A DNA stretch of 64,000 nucleotides from the NCBI GenBank assembly GCA_021234155.1, contig JAJEKV010000018.1, forward strand, positions 15,134,925 to 15,198,924, in the 5' to 3' direction. A model generated the notes under the pieces. The model was not told the DNA's origin. It worked only from the letters and a program-made list of their open reading frames with translations, and searched no databases. This document shows positions 24,532 through 36,399 of this stretch, in pieces. This stretch comes from Isoetes taiwanensis (lineage: Eukaryota; Streptophyta; Lycopodiopsida; Isoetales; Isoetaceae). The translations under genes and the position numbers were made by a program. Position 1 is the stretch's first letter, and every line of letters starts with the position of its first letter.

Positions 24532-26564
24532 TGTAAACCCTTGGATTAAAGACTCCTAGGGTCAATCTTGGCCATTAAGATGGGTAAGGGGAGCAAAAAC
24601 CATTAAGAATGTGGAACTAAAACATAAAAATACCGCGCGCACTCTAGATATACTGATCAGTACATCTCGTGGAATACGCTCTCAAAATCATATGAAAACC
24701 ATATTAAAAAGTGTATAAAAATACAAAAGAAACCCCCTGTTATTATGCTACATATTAAAGGCTCAAGTCCGCCAAAAAAAAAAAAGAAAAAAAAAAACAA
24801 TATGGCTCAAAGTATCTAAACAAGATGGCTAGGCAACATTGGCAAAAGCAAAGGTCATGCAAATGGGATAACAAGGGCTATTGCATCTTAAGTCTAACAA
24901 TATGAAGTTCCATAATCAACAACTCGATATAGCAAAGCAAATTAAATGAGTTCTCCATGAACAACTCGATATAGCAAAGCAAATTAAATGAGTTCTCCAT
25001 GGAAAAAAGCATTTCACAAGACAAATGTTGTGCACAAATCAAGTAGATACTAGTTACAAACAAATTACGATGGAGCAAAGCCTAAGGACATGTTGAAACA
25101 AGATATGAGTAAGGCCAGATAAGAGGCAAAGGAGGAGCTAGCTACACTAAGGTAGAGAATAGATAACTACAAAGGTATTGTTAAGGAAACTCTCAACCAT
25201 TACCACGAAAACAAATACAGATGATAGCAAGTTAGTGAAACCATTATGGCCGGGATTAAAAAACCTCGCCCTTTCGGGCTTTCGAGGAAAAATGCTGACA
25301 ATAATGGAAACACTAACCTATGCTAGAGTCATAAATCATTAAGGAATCTATACCCTCATCCTGACTAGCCTTGTGTTTTTGCCAATCTTTTTCATCCAAG
25401 TTGTGGAATCCTTCTTTGTCTTCTCTGTTGCATTTTGTTTATGTATTTCAATTGCCGCATTTGGTCCACTTGCCGTTCTATTTCTCGTAGAAATTCTATT
25501 GCCTTTATCCGATTTACTCCTTTTGCTTGGTTCCATGGTTGGTGGTCTCCGCAGTTTCAAGGATGCTTTCCACCTTGTTTCTTGAAGAGCCATTGCTTCC
25601 GGTTCTTATCATCAATGGGTCCCTTCATATCTTCGATCTTAGAGTTCCAGCTCTTACTCATTTTTCTGTTTTTGTGTCAGTCCTTCACTTCCTTTTAGTT
25701 CTAGTGACCCCTTGCCTCTAGTTTATAGTTTGCTTGGAATTTAGGGCCGGATTGCATTAGAGTGCAGTGTGCCTTCGTCCTTGCATATCCAAGTTTTATG
25801 ATTTACTCTTTCTGAGGTACAAATTCAAATGCAGCGGAGAAAATCATTGAAGCCTCTGGCCTTAAAATCGTTTGACATTTTGTAAACTGTTGCGTAAACC
25901 AGATAATTAGTCTATTATCTTCGTTTTTAAAGCTTCAATTCAGAGTTTCATTTCATCAGCATAGAAGATTATAATCTTTGCCTACGACAAACAGGGCCTA
26001 AATCGGGCAACATGTACGCCAGGGAAAAATAACGATTCAGCACATGTTCCCCTGTTTTACCCCTATTGCTTAGTTTGTCAGAGGTGATTTTTCTACCTTT
26101 GAATTTTGATTCTATTAGAGTTTAGTTAGATTACATATTCAAGCTCTGTAGTTAACTGTTCTTTTGAAGTGCAGATTCATACCCAGTAGAGAGAATCGTT
26201 GAGGCCTCTTCGCCATAGTCAAGATAAACTGGCATGCGGGAAAAAAACTCGGGGGATTTAACTCTCAAATCCTTTCCAGCAAGAGATGGTCCTGAGTTTG
26301 GATTGTGATGATGTTTCCCAGTTGTTACAGGAGTTGTGGTACTGTTATAGGTAACCGTAGTGGCATTCTCAGAGTATTTGGGGTGCTTAGCCATCCTGTG
26401 TTTGCCAATTACTGTGTCTAGACGAGGTAGTTCGTTAGCTTGCTTTAATTTCAAGCTTCAATTTGGAGTTTATTGGCTTTATCGCATATGCATTCGGTGA
26501 GAGTATGGAAGACTTATTCCGGCTCTTCGGCATCTTCTGCTTATAAAGCAATCCCATTTCGCAG
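24532..26564. other. Unassigned intergenic DNA
   Basis: A 42-bp unit (AACTCGATATAGCAAAGCAA...) is duplicated in tandem at about 24,919-25,002. CCTCGCCCTTTCGGGCTTTCGAGG at about 25,266-25,288 can form a hairpin. A minus-strand frame at 25,593-25,348 is lysine/threonine-rich and unrecognised. Sequence resembling GAGAGAATCGTTGAGGCCTCT occurs twice (about 25,838 and 26,180), so part of this region is an old duplication. It may contain upstream exons of the gene split at 26,944, but I cannot define them. Confidence 0.4.
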
Positions 26565-26944
26565 GCTATAGCATCTCCACATTTCATAGCCAAACAAAAA
26601 GGGAAATACAAGTTTAGTGATGGCCTTGAGCTTCAGCATAACTTAAAGGACAGAGCAATCCCATGCGAAATTAGTTCTCTGGGATCTGGTGATGATGGTA
26701 TTAGCATGGGTATTAGCAAAAGGGACCTTGCAACAGGAGAAGCCTTCAATGATATAATCTGTGTAATTCGATTGATATTAAATGAATATAGTGATCTAGC
26801 TTGTGGCCGGGCGCTTGAAGCCATCTGCCCAAATCTTGATGTCTCTCTAATGGCCTCTCTACGGCATCTGCAAGATTATGCCCATATGCCACTCTTACAT
26901 GCCCTGAAGCTCGTCAGATCCCATCTGCTTAAGATCTCTGTTTG
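26565..26944 (+). pseudogene. Host-gene exon, 5' part, interrupted by the LTR element
   Basis: An open frame begins directly after a TTTCGCAG acceptor (26,564) and runs, in phase 0, to the insertion point. Removing the element and one copy of the 5-bp duplication makes the frame continue without a break into 40,020-40,236, ending at a GTAGGT donor. The result is 597 bases, exactly 199 codons. The sequence is helical and leucine-rich (for example GEAFNDIICVIRLILNEYSD, then CPNLDVSLMASLRHLQDY). I do not recognise the family. Exact phase, splice borders and continuity across the insertion argue for a real exon of a gene that is now split. Confidence 0.6.
26940..26944. repeat. Target-site duplication GTTTG (left)
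   Basis: GTTTG directly precedes the 5' LTR (TGTGACG...) and is repeated directly after the 3' LTR (...GTCACA) at 40,015-40,019. Confidence 0.93.
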
Positions 26945-28561
26945 TGTGACGTTCCACGTATTTATACGGTCTACTATACGGGACCCGTACAAATACAAGC
27001 ACGTCACTCCCTAAAGGTACGCTACCATGGGGGTATGGGAACTTAATTGCAACCTAGGGGGTTACCTTACAAAGGATTAAATTAGCTATGCTAATTTAAC
27101 ACATTATTAATAATAACCTATAACCTAGGAAATTAGGATAATTACCAATTGGGAAGGCGCCACCTGCCCCAATCGATGGGGCAGCATGGGGATTGCCAAG
27201 TTTGGATGCCAACTTGACCCCTATCCCTGGGATTGACTCCTGAAGATCGACCAAGGAAGGCCAGAAGCTGAGCGCCATCAACCACTTGCAGAGAACCGCC
27301 ATACCAGTCGTCCCTGTGAAGTCACAGCTGAATCTTCAACCGCCAGGAGATGGAGGCGCCCCATGGGAATGAGTCCAGCCGTAATTCGGTAGGTGGCTAT
27401 GTGAATTCTAGATAACACTTGGTTGTGTCCGCCTTTTCTCTTCTTTTTTTGTAATTCAGTCATAGAAACTAACCCTTGTTTGTGCAAACAAGTTCTCTTT
27501 ATATTCAATTCGGTTTCTTACTCAAAGGATGGATTGTTAGTTCTTTGTTTCATCCGACTCAAACGGGGGATTACGGGGGTAGAGGCCTCTACAACCGTGT
27601 ATGGTAGTATGCTCCTAGATAGCTCCAGAAAGTCCCATTAGATGCGGCAGTGCACAAGAACCCACCGGGTCCTAGATGCTATGGTCCGGCTTAGCACCGC
27701 ACAAGGAACACAAGTGGTGACATGAGGGGTGGGGTCTTGCATGAGCATACAAGGCTCCCGAGACTCCTACAGATGGGCTAGGCCTGATAGCCTGGCCACG
27801 AGGGGCCGGGTATGGGTCCGGACACTCCCCGGGTGGGAAGGTGTGATCCGTGATGGAGCACCTTGCACTTTGAGTAGATTTAGGTGAGTAAGTCTGCACG
27901 GATGCGGGGTCGCTGATGCGGCACGTATTCTCTAGCTCACCCATGGAACCACCGTGGATTCTGGAAGGGGACGCCTCCCCTGCTGCCTCATCGGACCAAA
28001 GGCCATGAACCCGAGTAGGCTCGGAGGGTGATGCCCCGGGTCTCTGCTCTCCCCAAGGCTATAGCGGCCATAGCATGAATTGACCCATCCGCAAAGTGTG
28101 CAATGAGGGGCGGATGGAGTGGACAACCCTAGCCAATGTTCTACGCCAGCCAACGCCATGCCAAGACTTCGGTCTCGGCTGATCTCTTGAGGCCCAGCCG
28201 CCCAGCCGTCAATCGATCCTCACCGGAGTCCGAGCCGGGTAGAACCCGGGGTTTGGGTGTTTTCTTAGGTTTAGATGCATATTCTATGCCGTTGGTATTT
28301 GGATGGATGCGCCACCCTTCGTGGTGGTTATTTATATATAATTTATGCTGTGTGCTAACCCTTGTATTCATGCTTCCGCGACGTAGGAGTCCCATTGAAG
28401 GCGTGGGCGAATGACCCTTTCAGAAACCTTCTTTCGGCATCATTTCATAGATGGCCCGAAATAGACCTGGGTTCCCGCCATGGCAAGTTGGTTGCCATGG
28501 GAGGGGAAAGTCCCCGCATGTATACGTCCCGAGGGTCGTGATATATTCGGGGAGCGCCACA
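26945..28561 (+). repeat. 5' LTR
   Basis: 1,617 bp, starting TGTGACG and ending GCGCCACA. It carries the element promoter and polyadenylation signals by analogy with other LTRs; no specific TATA box is claimed. It is identical to the 3' LTR over long stretches (for example about 190 bp from TTTATACGGTC onward) but differs in small clustered indels elsewhere. Confidence 0.93.
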
Positions 28562-28562
28562 A

Positions 28563-28582
28563 AGCAGAGTCAGAGCCGGATT
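28563..28582 (+). promoter_or_regulatory. Likely primer-binding site (initiator tRNA-Met)
   Basis: Directly after the 5' LTR, AGTCAGAGCCGGATT resembles the plant initiator-Met primer site TATCAGAGCC, with changes in the first bases. Minus-strand DNA synthesis would start here. Confidence 0.6.
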
Positions 28583-29312
28583 TCGGGTTGCTCGAAATCA
28601 TAGCACCCCAAACACTAACTCGTAGCACGGTAGTTAGGAGGAGGCTAAGTCAATGTGTCGTAGTTCTCTTTGTTGTTTGGTTTGGTGTTAGGTTAAGTTA
28701 AGAAATTGTAGCTTTGAAGTGGAGGGGCCAAGATTGGAGGCCTAGCAGGTGCCAGTGGGGTAACTCAAATGACAAAGATGATGGCTCCATTGGATTGGGC
28801 GCACTCGAATTACCCTAAAACAGTCAACTCCAGGCGAAAAATAGTCAAAGGCAGGCCCAAAAACGAATTCGGGCGCCGCTTGCTTTTTGTCGCTTTGCAG
28901 TCAAGTTAGAAGCACCCGAAATCTTTGCCGGCCGGCCGAATTCGGCCGACGCGAAGTCAACGCTGGCCCGCCAGTCAACTTCTCAGCGCCGCTTGCATTT
29001 CGACGACACCCACCGAGGCGTAAACCCCAGATAATGCCATCGGCGCCCGACCGTATGTGGCGCGTATTTCCGCCGTATATTTTTTTTAATAATAAAATTT
29101 TTAAGTTAATAAGAAAAAAATTTGAAATTTTAAAAGTTAATTGGCCGTTTAGCAAACCATTTTCTGTCATTTGCTTTTGCTTTCAAGGCCTCCAACCGCT
29201 GAGCCGCTCTCCGCCATCGCCACCGGACCGACCTTGATATCAAGCGCCCTTGTGCTTTGTGCCTCCTAGCCCCTCTCGCCATCCTTTTTAGCCTTGAATT
29301 TCACTATTCCCC

Positions 29313-30558
29313 ATGGCTATTACCAAGAGCGCCCCGGACCCGGCCCACCATGAGCATCGTGGAGATCTACGCCATGATTGCTAAGCACATGGCTACTCCC
29401 CCAATTCATCGACATCTTGTTGGATGAGCTGGTCAATAGGTTTGAGAACAATGATAGGATTCCATATCCCGCCTATCACTTCTAGCCATTCCTCATCCGG
29501 CTGAACCCCACGCCAGCCTCCCCTACACCCTTGTTGAGCAACCCCGATATGGTGATGATGCTCATCAAGTTTTATCCTCCCGAACAAGAAGGCCATAGGA
29601 GGAGGAAGATGTCGACGGAGGCCGACCGGATTAGGGTTTTGCCAGGGAAGACGACCACCGGAGATTGAGCGGTCCGACACAAAGAGCGGCTGGGTAGGGA
29701 GTACCGGTATTCTCTGAGACGGCTTTGCTGGCCATCGATGGCGTATTATTGAGGTTCCCCATACCAATGGCATGAGGGTTCCAACAGCTTTGTCCGGGAG
29801 AAATCCCCGACATCGATAGACTATCCGACAACTATTCGTGATAGATATGGGTCTTCGGCCACAAGGTACCACGTCAACTTAATCGCCGCGTCGCAGCCCA
29901 ACTTTTTTGCTCAAATCCAAGAAGACTTAAGGCAAGCTCGAAGAGCGCGAAGTTGGAGCAAGAGGAGCTGACCGACAAGATCACGGGACCAACGTGGGAG
30001 GAGGTGCATCCGGGAGTGGCTCGAACCCAAAACCCACACATTCGACCGCTAAGCCCGGCGAAGGGAGTTGCTCATAAGGCCGGGCAAATAATATAAGGAT
30101 AAGTTAAAGACCGCCGGGCTTTTGGGAAGAAGACCAGCCCCAACGAGGCGCAGAGAGTGGATAACTCCCGCGGGGTTGTGGGGCTAAGACGGTGCCAACA
30201 TCGTCGGGCCTCCCCTCCGCAATGAAGCCTCCATCGGTTCGACCGGTATCGTGGCATTGCGGAGATCCGCAAAATTTCAGAAGTCCACGGACCTTCCGGA
30301 CGAAGTCGCCTTTTCGGAGGGTCGGTACGAGATCGCACGCCAATTTAAGACCGATCTCCGCTTCCGCATCTTTGTAATTTTGGCGCCCCAAGAGGTCAGC
30401 CAAGCCTACTTGGTAGCACTTTTGGTGATGCCAACCTTTATGCTATCCACGCAAAGAGGGTCACCATAATGCCTAAGGATTTGGCCCTCACCCGTAGGAT
30501 ACGGGGGAGCAACCTTAGCCTTCTTGGCGGGGATCCGCATTTGTACATATTTTTTTGA
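29313..30558 (+). pseudogene. Retroelement ORF ending in a histone H3 fold
   Basis: The C-terminal part is a histone H3. From about 30,221 the sequence shows the H-R-F of the H3 alphaN entry (Phe at the position that is Phe in plant H3.1), then [26 protein letters not shown], then [11 protein letters not shown]. After a one-base shift near 30,420 it continues [19 protein letters not shown] and LALTRRIRG. It then extends to a TGA at 30,556 instead of stopping at the usual RRIRGERA end. Spacing from FKTDLRF to QE matches canonical H3 with no loop-1 insertion, so it is not CENH3-like. The usual Cys110 is Tyr. Upstream (29,313 or 29,350 to about 30,200) lies an unrecognised N-terminal region (VEIYAMIAKHMATPP; DILLDELVNRFENNDRIPY; QPNFFAQIQEDLRQA) in place of the normal ARTKQTARK tail. 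Several frameshifts are present. Whether the two parts form one protein is uncertain. Confidence 0.8.
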
Positions 30559-30718
30559 TAATTAATAAAGAAGCTTTTATTTTGAATTAAAAGTTTAATG
30601 TTTTTTTCCATGTTAAATTTAAAATAAAATGCCGACGCCAAATTTTATTAAGAGGGTTTAAAAGGGGATTGTAGGGTCATTTTAAACGCTTTTTTTCCTC
30701 TCCCTCCCTTCTAGCGCC

Positions 30719-32260
30719 ATGGCTGCCGCCACCAAACCTTTGCCGCCTCGGTACCTTGATGGAGAGAAATGGGATCCACAGTGTTCCCTTCGACCGCTGC
30801 AGCCCTTTGCTATGCCAACGCATAGACCTCCTTGCCAACATGCAAATGCGGATCCCGGGACTATGCCGGATTCCTTGACTTTACATGGAGGAAATGCTTC
30901 CTCCTGTATTCCTCTAGGGGATCCTCCCCACTTGTATTTGGAGCGAGAGATAGTTCGGCAGATGCTAGGGGGGACACACATGCTTATGACGCCCGAAGGG
31001 GAAACTCCGATGGGGTAAACACCTACCGGTGGTCCAAAGATCGTGGGCAGCAAAGATCTGAAGCTACTTTCGCTCTAGCCATCCTCATGGACCAATACGC
31101 TGAGGATGAAACCTTGCCGGCAGAGAAGGGCAAGCCGCCGTAATCCTCCGAGGAGGGGGATGACGAGCATATAGGAATGGGCTTACTTTGCCCGCTGGAA
31201 AGAGCTAGCGAGGAGCTACCACCGCCGCGCGACCAATCTATAGGCTTGTCGGGGTTAGACGGCCTTCCATTATTTATCACCAGGGGCAGAATACCTTCTC
31301 TTGGATGATATTATCCGGACGATCACGTAGTGGTCGGATATAGACGCAAAGCGCAAAGACCATGTACTTTATGAGCTTGGGAGTATTGTATGGATGATTT
31401 CATCGACTTCACTTCTACCGAAGCTTCCTCCCGAGGTGCACCCACCGCCGCAGCCCGCCGGAGACCCTAGAGCCGGGCGGAGACTCTATTACGCCTTCGC
31501 GACTTTGTGATGCAGAAACCAGGCTTCGCAACCCCGCACTGTGATGCCTTCACGGCTATGGGACCTCACGTCCCAAACATCAATATGGTTGAGGTTCCTC
31601 CCCGCTCGATGATGAGGGTGAAGATTTATATCATAACCCCGCATAAGAAGGAGGAGCAACAGAGCTCAAGGAGGAAGAAGTCCCCATGGACTTGATAAGG
31701 AAGTGGCCGCGATCCGAAACTCCGCAAGGGAAGGCGCCGCAAACCACCTCACCCGCTTTCTTTTGTCGGCCTTCAAATACGGGCGTGTTCTCTTCATAGC
31801 CCCGACTTAGGGCCGTGGGTCGGCTTCATGGTGGGCCCTCCCGCACTTTCTACCCTCGCCGCCACAAGAAGCTTCCCTATCGTGACGCTTACGCATGTAC
31901 TGCACGACGGGATCTTGCCCCTTACGCCTTGGGCCGATATTGCGCCTTTGATGGGCATGAAGCTCCTCACCGCAGCCCCATTGGCCGCTTGCTTATCCAC
32001 CGGAGGTTGCATCCGCTGGCGGCGCCACCGCGGGACCCCTCGGGTAGCTCTGCCACACACCAACCGCCCACCACCTCCTAGGGCTAAGGATAAAGAGGCA
32101 GGCCTAGTTCCCGAAACTACTGGGTGTTATATAAATTTTGTTATATATATATACACATGTAGTTATGAGATTTTGATTGGCAATTGCTTAGACCATATTG
32201 AAAAATGTGTACCTTATCTACTTATTAAATACAAAGCTTTCTTTGATGAGTATAACTAAA
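30719..32260 (+). pseudogene. Second extra ORF of the LTR element, unrecognised
   Basis: ATG at 30,719 (GCGCCATGG context) begins MAAATKPLPPRYLDGEKWD and follows an AT-rich, terminator/promoter-like gap (30,559-30,700). Coding continues in changing frames: FLDFTWRKCFLLYSS (about 30,865), ATFALAILMDQYAEDE (about 31,065), then a hydrophobic stretch MVGPPALSTLAATRSFPIV (about 31,828) to about 32,090. GC content and the frequency of breaks match the rest of the element. No family recognised. It may be an element-specific accessory protein or a captured host sequence. Confidence 0.45.
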
Positions 32261-32339
32261 TTGTTTTTTTTTTATGACATCCTCTTCCAAAGCATTAAAG
32301 TTTAGGGTACAAAGTGGAATTACAAAATGTTCTCTATTC

Positions 32340-33560
32340 ATTCCAACTATATTGCAGAGGAAACCATTTGGGAGTATGAGGAAAGAATCACCGACATGGT
32401 TAGAGGGGACGATCCCGGGTCCGCCGCACTGACTACGGGCCGAGATATGGTGAATATCCGTGAGAGGGGAGGAAGGCTATGAAACCAACCACCGCCACCG
32501 GGGAACTCTATGACCCCGACAAAGGGCTGAGATAGTTAACATCCTTAGAGATCGAAGCTTTAGGATCTAAAGATGACCCCTCGTGTCGCACTGGGACTAT
32601 TGGAATATGACAAGGCACGAAGCCTTTGAGGACGCCAACGACCATCTTTGGCAACTTTTTATGCGATGCGCGGCTCTTTAACCTTCGATTATCAGCCCAA
32701 CATGGGAATACCAAGCAGCCATTGTCCAAGCCTCGGCACGCTTATAAACTCGTCCGAAATGCACGGAGAGTACTCGCCACGCGATCCTCAGACTTCCCTT
32801 CGCCAACCCCTAGGCTTGGTCTCTTCCGCTGTGTTTTCGTTGTTGTGGGTTACGCCAGGTGCCAAGAGAACTTTAAAAGTTCCCATTGTATCATACCTAC
32901 TTTTGTCTCAATCCATGTATCAATCAACCCGTTGTTATAATCAACTTGAATGAAATACAAGTATTGTCTTCTATTTGTATATACTTTTGTTCAATTAACT
33001 TAAAAAAGGGATTGCACATTAATGGAAATCGCTTATATATTCATGAATGACTCCTATAGATCTGCACGTAATGCCGCTTGGCAAACACCCTCCAACGCCA
33101 AGAGGGCTCACCCCCTCAACAGAATTGATGTTAATGAAAAGGCAACTCGGCGAAGTTACAAAAAGCTTATGTGTTGCATACCAATCCACCGCCACATACT
33201 CGAGGACGGACCGAATTACCTCCGCGACCATTGAGTCCACCTCGCACAACAGCCCTCTCCTCCCAGAGCTAGCCCCCCCCACTGCATGTGGGAGGACTCA
33301 TGCTAAGCGCCATCGGTTCCTCTAAGGATAGCGCCGCTTCTCACATTCAACCACTTCGGGTTCTTCGGTTCCTCGCTATCGACAAAGACCATTCAAGGCG
33401 AAGGATAAGGAATACCGAAAACCCGCTGATACGTACCATCACTAGTATATGGAAGAACCGAAGTTGGCTCAGCTTTGATGGGAAATCCAGAGGAGGCTTG
33501 AATGCGAATCTTGGTTGGACTAAATGAAGGAATTCGAAAGTCCTATGGAATGACAGAGAA
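32340..33560 (+). other. Spacer between extra ORFs and gag, with coding remnants
   Basis: Short frames such as AFEDANDHLWQLFMRCA (about 32,620) suggest more broken coding sequence, flanked by AT-rich patches (32,140-32,280; 32,940-33,020). No domain is recognised. Confidence 0.4.
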
Positions 33561-33599
33561 AGATACAGGGAAGGTCGCCACCACGAACCTTTACCGAGC

Positions 33600-34230
33600 T
33601 GCCCGTATTTGGTGGAAGGGTTACGCCAGAGCTAAACACCGGATAGGAGCAGATGCAAGTTCGTGAAGTTTGCTAAGGCTTTTAAATCGCATTACGCGCC
33701 CTCGCTACCACAAATGCCAACAGATTCGACCTTCTACAAAGTTGGAACAGAAGGGCATGTCCGCGGCAGCCTACACCGACGAATTCATGCGCTTGAGGTT
33801 GTATGTGCCAGAATGAATGAGAAAAGAGCAAGAGGGGCTACATTGAAGGGTTGGCCCCATCTATTAAACGAATGGTCAAGGCTATCGATCCAAAGTCGAA
33901 GAGTGAGGGCGGAAGCCAAGGCATTAAGCCTTGAGGAAGATACGCCAAGGAGCCAAGATCCGCGACCGCCCCTTACTCGCAGCCCACGGCCGCCCACACC
34001 TTACAAACCCCGACGCCAAGTCCGGGGCCCTCTCAAAGACAATTCCTATGGACGCCAGAGAAGAAAGTTGCTTTTAGCACGCCGGATAAGCGTAACAATA
34101 CCGGCAAGGAAATTCGGGCTCTTACAAACCCATTCCTAAAGAGGCCGTGAGAACAGCTCCGGCCGGATAAGGCATGCTACCGGCAGATGAGGCCCGACAC
34201 TTCATGCGTAATTGTCCGTGACGCCACGCA
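33600..34230 (+). pseudogene. gag: gag of the chromovirus
   Basis: Capsid-like sequence near 33,770-33,900 includes TDEFMRLRLYVPE and then, after frame changes, GLAPSIKRMVKAIDP-type coding. This is the typical C-terminal capsid region of Ty3/gypsy Gag. A serine/proline-rich linker follows (about 33,950-34,080). Around 34,170-34,220 the bases encode a damaged CCHC zinc knuckle, with its Cys, His and final Cys spread over two frames. Gag would form the virus-like particle and bind element RNA. Confidence 0.65.
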
Positions 34231-34339
34231 GACGCTTCAACCGCCATGGCCGACCTCGATTGGGAAGATTTGGAGTCCAATCTTGCCGCGGAAGACGAGG
34301 CTCCCCGAGTACATTCATGGTGCGCCTCATATTCTTGCC

Positions 34340-34808
34340 GCTATAGAAACAAAAGTAACGCCGAAAGTCAGCCTTCATATTTCTACAATAGGCCAAGTAG
34401 ACAAGAAGCCCTTCATAATTTTGATGGACACGGGTAGTACGCATAATTTTGCTTCTCCTAGAATGGCCTGTGTAATCGCACTGAAACATTGAGATCCCCG
34501 ACCTAAGCCGGGCCACATTAGCTAGCGGTAAGATCGTACATACCATGGCCAGCCGATTAACCTTTAAAATGCACCGCCAAAGCACCAGCTTGCCTTGGGT
34601 GCCGAAGTTAATGGACATTGGCAAATATGATCTTATTGTGGGAATGGAGTTTTTAGCGCCCGCTAGGGCCCACATAGACCGTGGAGAAACGGAGGTCACC
34701 TTCAACGCCGCTAATGGAACACGTGTGACAATAAAAGGTGATTCATTACACTCCGCTATGCAAATCAATGTCACTAAAGCAGCTAGGAAAAGCTATACGC
34801 TAGAATGA
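34340..34808 (+). pseudogene. Aspartic protease domain
   Basis: FIILMDTGSTHNF (about 34,412-34,450) carries the D-(T/S)-G active site with the SxHNF continuation typical of plant Ty3/gypsy proteases. The flap and second strand continue at 34,600-34,760 (DLIVGMEFL), the usual ILGMDWL-type end of the domain. It processes the Gag-Pol polyprotein. It reads in two frames with one shift between the active site and the end. Confidence 0.82.
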
Positions 34809-34939
34809 ACTTCTTTGCCTCATTAGACTTGCTTCCATTGAGTCGGACTCAAAACAAAGCTGCAAGTAATCGACGCTTTACCATCGGGACATTGCTACCC
34901 TTCTTCGAGAATTTAGCGATCTTTTTTCCGTGATGAGAT

Positions 34940-35800
34940 CCACAAGCTTCCTCCTTTTAGAGGGGTGGAATGTGAGATAACTCTTGAACCGGTACTAAGC
35001 CTACCAAAGAAAGCCCCCGCATCAATGAGTCCTCCTGAGTTAGCGAGCTTAAGAAACAAAATTTACAAGAGTTACCGAATTTGGGGTTTATTCGCCTAGT
35101 GTTTCACCATTTGGCGCCCTATTCTTTTGTCAAGAAGAAAGATGGCTCCTTAAGGATGTGTATTGATTATAGGCAACTCAATAAGCATACCATCAAAAAT
35201 CGCTATGCTTTGCCCAGGCGCATGATCTTATGGACCAGCCATAAGGAGCAAAATATTTCTCAAAGATTGATTTGGCGCCCGGTACCATCAGATAAGGATT
35301 AAGGAAGAGGACATCCATAAGTCCGCTTTTTAGCATCTCGATATGGGCATTATGAATTCACCGCCATGCCTTTTGATTGACCAACGCCCTAAACGCTTAT
35401 GCGGTGATGAATGACATCTTCCGCCAATACTTGATGACTTTGTTGTCATTTTCTTTGATGACATTCTCATCTATAGTAAAACCTTGCAAAGAACATGAAC
35501 AACATCTTCGATTAGCTTTGCAAAAGCTAAGGCCCATCGCTCTTTGCCAAGTTCTCTAAATGCAAGTTCGCCACTCAGAGGGTAGACTATTTGGGGCATA
35601 TTATCTCAGCAGAAGGAATTGCTACAGATCCAAATTTAAGATAGAAGCAAAGAAAGGATTGGCCCATTCCAAACAATGTTTTGGGTCCCGAGTTTCTTGG
35701 GACTCGCCGGGATATTATCGGAAATTTGTTAAAGATTTTGCAACAATTGCCGCACCTCTTACTAATCTCACAAGACATGAGAAAGTAAAGGATTGATGGA
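34940..35800 (+). pseudogene. Reverse transcriptase domain
   Basis: Ordered Ty3/gypsy RT motifs: [20 protein letters not shown] and [14 protein letters not shown] (35,115-35,215), then VVIFFDDILIYSK (about 35,440-35,480), whose FDD is the catalytic Asp pair. YYRKFVKDFATIAAPLTNLT (about 35,720-35,775) closes the domain. The TPFGLTNAP segment between them is frameshifted (about 35,370). Several short indels break it. Confidence 0.88.
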
Positions 35801-35809
35801 ACATTGGAA

Positions 35810-36240
35810 AACAAAAGTCCAAGTCGGCTTTCGTAAAACTCAAGGATGCTTTTAACATCCGCACTACCCCTTACCTTGCCCGATCCTAAAAGGATAAATC
35901 GGTAGCCCACCGATGCGAGTAAGATAGCTACCGGTGGTGTCTTGATGCGTGAGGGGAGAGTTGTTGCTTACGATTCAAAGAAGATGAACGATGCAGAAGC
36001 AAAATATATCCTACCCATGATCGAGTTGCTAGCGGTTATGCGTGCTCTCGTATTTGGAGACACTACCTTCTTGGTAGAAGATTTCACTTGGATACGGATC
36101 ATCGAGTCTCCGCTATCTATCCACCCAGCCCAAATCTAAATCTCCGTCAAATAAGATGGATGGAATTTCTCGAGGAATATGACTTCGAGATTGTATACAA
36201 GCCAGAAAGCACAATGTGGTTGCGATGCTTTGTCACGCCA
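35810..36240 (+). pseudogene. RNase H domain
   Basis: A(T/S)-x-GGVLMREGRVVAYDSKKM and AKYILPMIELLAVMRAL (about 35,930-36,050) match the start of Ty3/gypsy RNase H, including the conserved Glu in the (Y/E)xxxxxELLA(I/V) helix. DYNFDIVYKPG-like coding follows near 36,180. It removes RNA from the RNA-DNA hybrid. Frame changes are present. Confidence 0.8.
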
Positions 36241-36399
36241 TCCCTTTATAACCCGCACCCATTGTAATGCCATTTCCACACTCACCAAAGAGTTTGGGAA
36301 GCAGATAGAACAGACCTTGGCCCACCGATCCCTAATTCTCAGAATATTTGGGAAAGTTTGGGTAAGGAAGCCCAGATCGATAGAGAACGGAAGCATTCC

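Noticed and set aside
30221-30510. The H3 core as a centromeric H3 (CENH3)
   Set aside because: Loop 1 has the same length as canonical H3 and the FKTDLRF and RVTIMPKD blocks are canonical-like. CENH3 usually has a longer loop 1 and diverges there.
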